Assembly: GCF_014119005.1 (NCBI RefSeq)
Contig: NZ_JACGYX010000001.1
Coordinates: 434,001-498,000, forward strand
Source of the DNA: Psychrobacter sp. GP33
GTDB lineage: Bacteria; Pseudomonadota; Gammaproteobacteria; Pseudomonadales; Moraxellaceae
Direction of reading: 5' to 3'
Length of the DNA: 64,000 nt
A model generated the notes under the pieces. The model did not search any database, had not been told where the DNA came from, and saw only the letters and a program-made list of their open reading frames with translations. Positions 60,198-64,000 of the stretch are shown one piece after another; within the stretch, counting starts at the first letter, position 1; each line of letters begins with the position of its first letter. A program made the position numbers and the translations under genes.

Positions 60198-60232
60198 AAA
60201 AAAGCCACTGTTATTATGACAGTGGCTTTTTT
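60198..60232. terminator. Bidirectional terminator between ppiD and purH
   Basis: Stem AAAAAAGCCACTGT / ACAGTGGCTTTTTT with a 7-base loop between convergent genes. Confidence 0.93.
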
Positions 60233-60290
60233 ATTATTCTATAGGTTTACCAATGGTGAGATTTAGTCTTTAACAGGACGAAACCTTAGC

Positions 60291-61871
60291 CTAATGACGG
60301 AAATGACGCATACCGGTAAATACCATGGCAATACCATGCTCGTTAGCAGCAGCAATGGTTTCATCATCACGCATTGAACCACCTGGCTGGATAATAGCAG
60401 AGATACCTACAGCTGCCGCATTATCAATACCATCGCGGAAAGGGAAGAAGGCATCTGATGCCATAACTGCACCTTCGGTAACCAAGCCTGCATGCTCCGC
60501 TTTAATCGCAGCAATACGGGCTGAATTAACCCGGCTCATTTGTCCTGCGCCAACACCAATCGTACGCTGATTTTTAGCATAAACAATGGCATTAGATTTG
60601 ACGTATTTCGCCACATTCCAGCTAAAGAGTAGGTCAGCAATTTGGGCTTCCGTTGGCTGAACATCGGTCACGATTTTTAACTCAGATGCGCCAATAATTG
60701 CTAAGTCCTGTTCTTGAACTAACAGACCGCCATTTACACGTTTATAGTCAAGTTGCGTTAAGCGCTCAGCCGGTGCTGGCAGCTCACCACACACTAAAAC
60801 GCGTACATTCTTCTTACCAGCCGTGGCTTCTAAAACACCGTCTTCTAAGCTTGGAGCAATAATGACTTCTACGAACTGGCTATCAATAATGGCTTTTGCT
60901 GCCGCAACCGTTAGCTGACGGTTAAAAGCAATAATGCCACCAAATGAAGACTCAGGGTCAGTACTAAATGCCGTACGGTATGCGGCTACTTGATCGTTAT
61001 CAATGGCGACGCCGCATGGATTAGCGTGCTTAACAATGACACAGGCAGGTGCAGTAAAGGCTTTTACGCATTCAAGCGCGGCATCAGTATCAGCGATATT
61101 ATTATAAGACAACGCCTTACCTTGTAGCTGTTTAGCCGTAGCAATAGACGCTTGTGGATTTTGGGCACTATGACTGTCGACATAAAACGCCGCTTTTTGA
61201 TGCGGGTTTTCACCGTAGCGTAGGTCTTCTACCTTAACAAGATGTAAATTTAGCGTGCGCGAGAATTCTTCTGGTTGCTGCGTTTCATTGACACGGCTGC
61301 CTAAGAAGTTAGCAATCATGCCGTCATATTGGGCGGTATGTTCAAAAGCTTTTACTGCCAAGTCATAACGCAGGGCAGTACTTAGAGTAGTGCTATCACC
61401 AAGCGCATTTAACACACGCTGATAATCAGCTGGGTCAGTAATGATACCTACGTGCGCATGATTTTTCGCAGCAGCGCGTACCATCGTTGGACCACCAATA
61501 TCGATATTCTCAATGGCATCATCCATCGTCACATCACTACGGGCAATCGTTTCAGCGAATGGGTACAAGTTGACCACGACTAAGTCAATACGTTCAATTG
61601 CATGCTCGCCCATCACCGCATCATCAGTGCCACGACGACCTAAGATGCCGCCATGAATCTTTGGATGTAAGGTTTTGACGCGACCATCCATCATTTCAGG
61701 AAAGCCGGTATAGTCTGACACTTCAGTAACGGCAACGTCATGTTCTTTGAGCAAGCGATAGGTACCGCCAGTAGACAGTAAGCCAAATCCTGCAGTGATT
61801 AAGCCTTGAGCGAACTCAACAATTCCGGACTTGTCTGAGACTGAGAGTAGTGCAAGTGGTGTGGTACCCAT
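60291..61871 (-). CDS. purH: Bifunctional AICAR formyltransferase / IMP cyclohydrolase PurH
   Basis: Last two steps of IMP synthesis. The 526-residue protein has the N-terminal IMP cyclohydrolase ([38 protein letters not shown]). The C-terminal transformylase begins around 200 and has the catalytic Lys-His in [14 protein letters not shown] precedes the ATG. purD, often next, is not here. The 272-base leader contains a small hairpin at 61975-61994 (7-bp arms) of unclear use. Confidence 0.97.
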   Translation of the reverse strand: MGTTPLALLSVSDKSGIVEFAQGLITAGFGLLSTGGTYRLLKEHDVAVTEVSDYTGFPEMMDGRVKTLHPKIHGGILGRRGTDDAVMGEHAIERIDLVVVNLYPFAETIARSDVTMDDAIENIDIGGPTMVRAAAKNHAHVGIITDPADYQRVLNALGDSTTLSTALRYDLAVKAFEHTAQYDGMIANFLGSRVNETQQPEEFSRTLNLHLVKVEDLRYGENPHQKAAFYVDSHSAQNPQASIATAKQLQGKALSYNNIADTDAALECVKAFTAPACVIVKHANPCGVAIDNDQVAAYRTAFSTDPESSFGGIIAFNRQLTVAAAKAIIDSQFVEVIIAPSLEDGVLEATAGKKNVRVLVCGELPAPAERLTQLDYKRVNGGLLVQEQDLAIIGASELKIVTDVQPTEAQIADLLFSWNVAKYVKSNAIVYAKNQRTIGVGAGQMSRVNSARIAAIKAEHAGLVTEGAVMASDAFFPFRDGIDNAAAVGISAIIQPGGSMRDDETIAAANEHGIAMVFTGMRHFRH

Positions 61872-62143
61872 AAATCAATTCCATAAAATAGCCTGACGTT
61901 ACCGCCTGGCGAGATAATAATGACACTCATGACGCGTGAAAAGCAGCACCATAACTGCCGTCCATTAACTACATTATCAGCACGATGGCTGATATTGAAA
62001 AATTGGTATTTAGAATATTGCTTATCATTATTTAGCACGATAAACGAGTAATATCTTAAAGCATCTAAGCTGTTTATACAAAATCTATCCCAATTATTCG
62101 TACGATAACTCACAGATAACACTTGAAGAATAAGGTATAAAAG

Positions 62144-62503
62144 TTAAGACATCAAATCATACGTTTTAAGCTTTTTGCGTAAGGTGCCGCGATTTAATCC
62201 CAAGATTTGTGCGCATTTACTCTGATTACCACGTGTCTGTTCAAGGGTAACCGTCAATAAAGGCAGCTCGACTTCTCTTAAAATAAGATCATATAAATCG
62301 GTTGGCATATCTTCTCCGAGCGCTGAAAAATAATCACGTACCACGCGCTCAACATGAACCCTTAAAGGCGCATTTAATTGACTGTGTAAGTGGTCTTGTA
62401 AAGGATTAGTAGGAGCATGTGATGGCATTGGGTCAGAATGGTCATCCAGATAGGATGGATTCACTGCATGATGATCAGCAGGTGAGGGCGTAGGCTGTGC
62501 CAT
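62144..62503 (-). CDS. fis: Fis-family nucleoid/regulatory protein
   Basis: 119 residues. The C-terminal helix-turn-helix NQSKCAQILGLNRGTLRKKLKTY is that of Fis. The N-terminal 40 residues are a polar extension, longer than E. coli Fis (98). AAGGA lies before the ATG. Its upstream neighbour is the DUF3426 gene rather than dusB, as seen in E. coli. Confidence 0.94.
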   Translation of the reverse strand: MAQPTPSPADHHAVNPSYLDDHSDPMPSHAPTNPLQDHLHSQLNAPLRVHVERVVRDYFSALGEDMPTDLYDLILREVELPLLTVTLEQTRGNQSKCAQILGLNRGTLRKKLKTYDLMS

Positions 62504-62619
62504 AAGGCGATATCCTTACAAATAAATAACAGTAGGTCTACAAAATATGGAAAGTTAAAAGCAACCTAATAATAAGCAGTCACTGCATTTACAATTAACT
62601 TAGAATAACTAAATTATAA

Positions 62620-63873
62620 CTAATAAATAGGTTCAATCATTACTTTAGAGACTTTTTTGGCAATAATTGGAACCGTAAACATAACCGATTTACGGCGCTC
62701 AGCTGTCAGCTTAGTTTCACTACTCAGCAAATAGTCCGATGGCTGTGCTACAAACTCTCCAATAATTGTATCTTTATTATAAATACTCACTTTCAAGTTA
62801 GGCAGCAGTTGTACTTGGAGACTCTGATTTACCAATTGTGCCTGAATATCACTAAAATTCTTTGCATTTCTGACTTGGGTGGCTTTCACTGTTGGTTTTG
62901 TGATTACAAACGCATTGATATCCGCAGACGGTATTGTGCAAGAGAAGACAGAGCACACCGCTTGCAAGCGACTAGCCACCGCTGGAGTTTTAGCTAGGGT
63001 ATCAATATTAAAAATAATATACTGCATGAATAAGAGAAGTATTAATAATCCACTGCCTACTGACCATAACAGCCTGGATATAGCAGGCGTATTATGGTGA
63101 GAGCTGTTAACTTCGGAGGATTGCATACGCTTTTGGATTTTATTGGTATGGGCTTGGTTATTTGTTTGATTATTCAGGCTTGGTAAGCCTATATCCGTCA
63201 ATTGTTGCGCTAATTCTGTATTTTCATGATCATTGATAGCTGTATCTGCTGTGGCATTTTGTTCTTGTAACAGTATTTCAAGCCAAGCGTTTTCATGGGC
63301 AGGATCAGACGTATCAGTTGCAATACTGGCACGAATATCGTTAGCATCGGCTGAGCTGATTGCTTTAAAAGTAATCGTTGCGTCATGGTGCCGTTCACCG
63401 ATAGTGTCAGTATGGAATGAGGTAGAGCTGCTAGTAGGTTTATCGAAGCTATCTATTGCTATAGCAATTTTAGTATCAGTTGCGCGATTATCAGTTGCTT
63501 GACTATTAATTGGATAATCATGAATCGTATTATTAGTAAGATCATTGATATGGATTGATGGAGCAGTTTCCAACTTTGTGACCCACGCATTCATACCCTC
63601 AAGTGAGTCATATTCAGCAATAGGATTAAGGTTAATAGCGTCGTCGATTTCCATATCATCATGGATCAACATATGGCTATCTATTGGGCTAACAGCGTTG
63701 ATAACTTCATTTTCTGCTATATCAGCTTTATTACAAGAAATCGGCTTATCTACTACAAATGTCTGCTGGCAATGCTCACAGTTTGTTTTAACGCCAGACT
63801 CAGTAATTATCGCCTGTAGTAGATTAATAGGGCGGTTACAATGCTGACATTGTAGATTACTGGCTGTAGTCAT
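62620..63873 (-). CDS. Zinc-ribbon DUF3426 membrane protein, function unknown
   Basis: 417 residues. An MJ0042-type zinc finger opens the protein with Cys9, Cys12, Cys32 and Cys35. A low-complexity acidic region follows to about 255, then one transmembrane helix about 265-285. A C-terminal DUF3426 domain contains VSIYNKDTIIGEFVAQPSDYL. This layout is common beside prmA and fis in gammaproteobacteria. The function is unknown. GGATG lies before the ATG. prmA would be expected upstream, past the right edge. Confidence 0.85.
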   Translation of the reverse strand: MTTASNLQCQHCNRPINLLQAIITESGVKTNCEHCQQTFVVDKPISCNKADIAENEVINAVSPIDSHMLIHDDMEIDDAINLNPIAEYDSLEGMNAWVTKLETAPSIHINDLTNNTIHDYPINSQATDNRATDTKIAIAIDSFDKPTSSSTSFHTDTIGERHHDATITFKAISSADANDIRASIATDTSDPAHENAWLEILLQEQNATADTAINDHENTELAQQLTDIGLPSLNNQTNNQAHTNKIQKRMQSSEVNSSHHNTPAISRLLWSVGSGLLILLLFMQYIIFNIDTLAKTPAVASRLQAVCSVFSCTIPSADINAFVITKPTVKATQVRNAKNFSDIQAQLVNQSLQVQLLPNLKVSIYNKDTIIGEFVAQPSDYLLSSETKLTAERRKSVMFTVPIIAKKVSKVMIEPIY

Positions 63874-63919
63874 AGGTTGACATCCAAAAATGTAGTACCG
63901 TTATACCGCTATTTAGTGG

Positions 63920-63952
63920 GCTTGTCTCTTTATAAGTAATAAAGAGACAAGC
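63920..63952. repeat. 13-bp perfect inverted repeat upstream of the DUF3426 gene
   Basis: Arms GCTTGTCTCTTTA / TAAAGAGACAAGC with a 7-base loop. No T run on either side. It may end transcription of the gene beyond the edge or act as a protein-binding site. Confidence 0.6.
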
Positions 63953-64000
63953 TAAAGAACCATTTATAGCCAAGCGTAACAGATGGCATTATCTCTAATT

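Noticed and set aside
61975..61994. Hairpin in the purH leader, considered as a purine riboswitch or PurR site
   Set aside because: A 7-bp stem alone, without the conserved core of a purine or ZTP riboswitch or a PurR-type ACGCAAACG half-site.
63953..64000. Possible C-terminal end of a minus-strand gene such as prmA at the right edge
   Set aside because: Only about ten codons would be visible. I could not match them to PrmA, so no call is made.

Overview
The window reads as a contiguous piece of a gammaproteobacterial chromosome, most likely Psychrobacter (Moraxellaceae). The reasons are a moderately AT-rich composition, AT-rich spacers, family-typical protein sequences, and gene sets such as cmk-rpsA-ihfB-lapA-pyrF, clpS-clpA, tamA-tamB and iscRSUA-hscBA-fdx. 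The genus is my inference; no search could be run. Almost everything is conserved core genome. I see no insertion sequence, prophage, integron, CRISPR array, tRNA or rRNA gene.

Layout. 1-8.8 kb is mostly minus strand: start of cydB (cut by the window edge), cydA of the short Q-loop type, a large lipoprotein hydrolase, a secreted repeat-type protein, coq7 (ubiquinone synthesis) and an MFS transporter. 9.2-17.8 kb holds the outer-membrane assembly pair tamA-tamB, with an unusually long TamA. Next is a 54-residue HemP gene behind a good Fur box, then a Nudix-ThiE fusion, a lipocalin with a long N-terminal extension, and a long-form GAPDH. 23-28 kb carries obgE, proB, hemE and argC. 28.3-33.2 kb carries a membrane coiled-coil protein, clpS and clpA; a 792-base gene-free spacer separates clpS from clpA. 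33.4-39.7 kb: ung, tadA, cmk, rpsA, ihfB, a LapA-domain protein and pyrF. 39.8-49.9 kb: a metallophosphoesterase, a histidine phosphatase, rpsT, a nucleotide-sugar-type oxidoreductase, rraA, mfd, a HIT protein and a membrane-bound class III nucleotide cyclase. 50.0-56.3 kb is the complete minus-strand isc operon (iscR-iscS-iscU-iscA-hscB-hscA-fdx) with a clear promoter and an IscR-type palindrome. 56.4-64 kb: an SCP2-like tail-anchored protein, a HU gene, ppiD, purH, fis and a DUF3426 zinc-ribbon protein.

How the parts work together. The isc block builds Fe-S clusters and is probably repressed by holo-IscR at the palindrome over its -35 box. HemP is probably under Fur control. TamA/TamB, PpiD and the lipoproteins serve the envelope. 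ClpS/ClpA deliver N-degron substrates to ClpP. The nucleoid proteins IHF-beta, HU and Fis are all in this window. Many genes are single transcription units closed by clear rho-independent hairpins.

I looked for a new system and found no convincing multi-gene one. The better leads are local: the enlarged TamA, the lipocalin extension with a possible second start, the hairpin inside the isc operon, the obgE and rpsA leaders, the clpS-clpA spacer, the SCP2/coiled-coil/tail-anchor protein, and a 21-bp inverted repeat between iscR and that gene.
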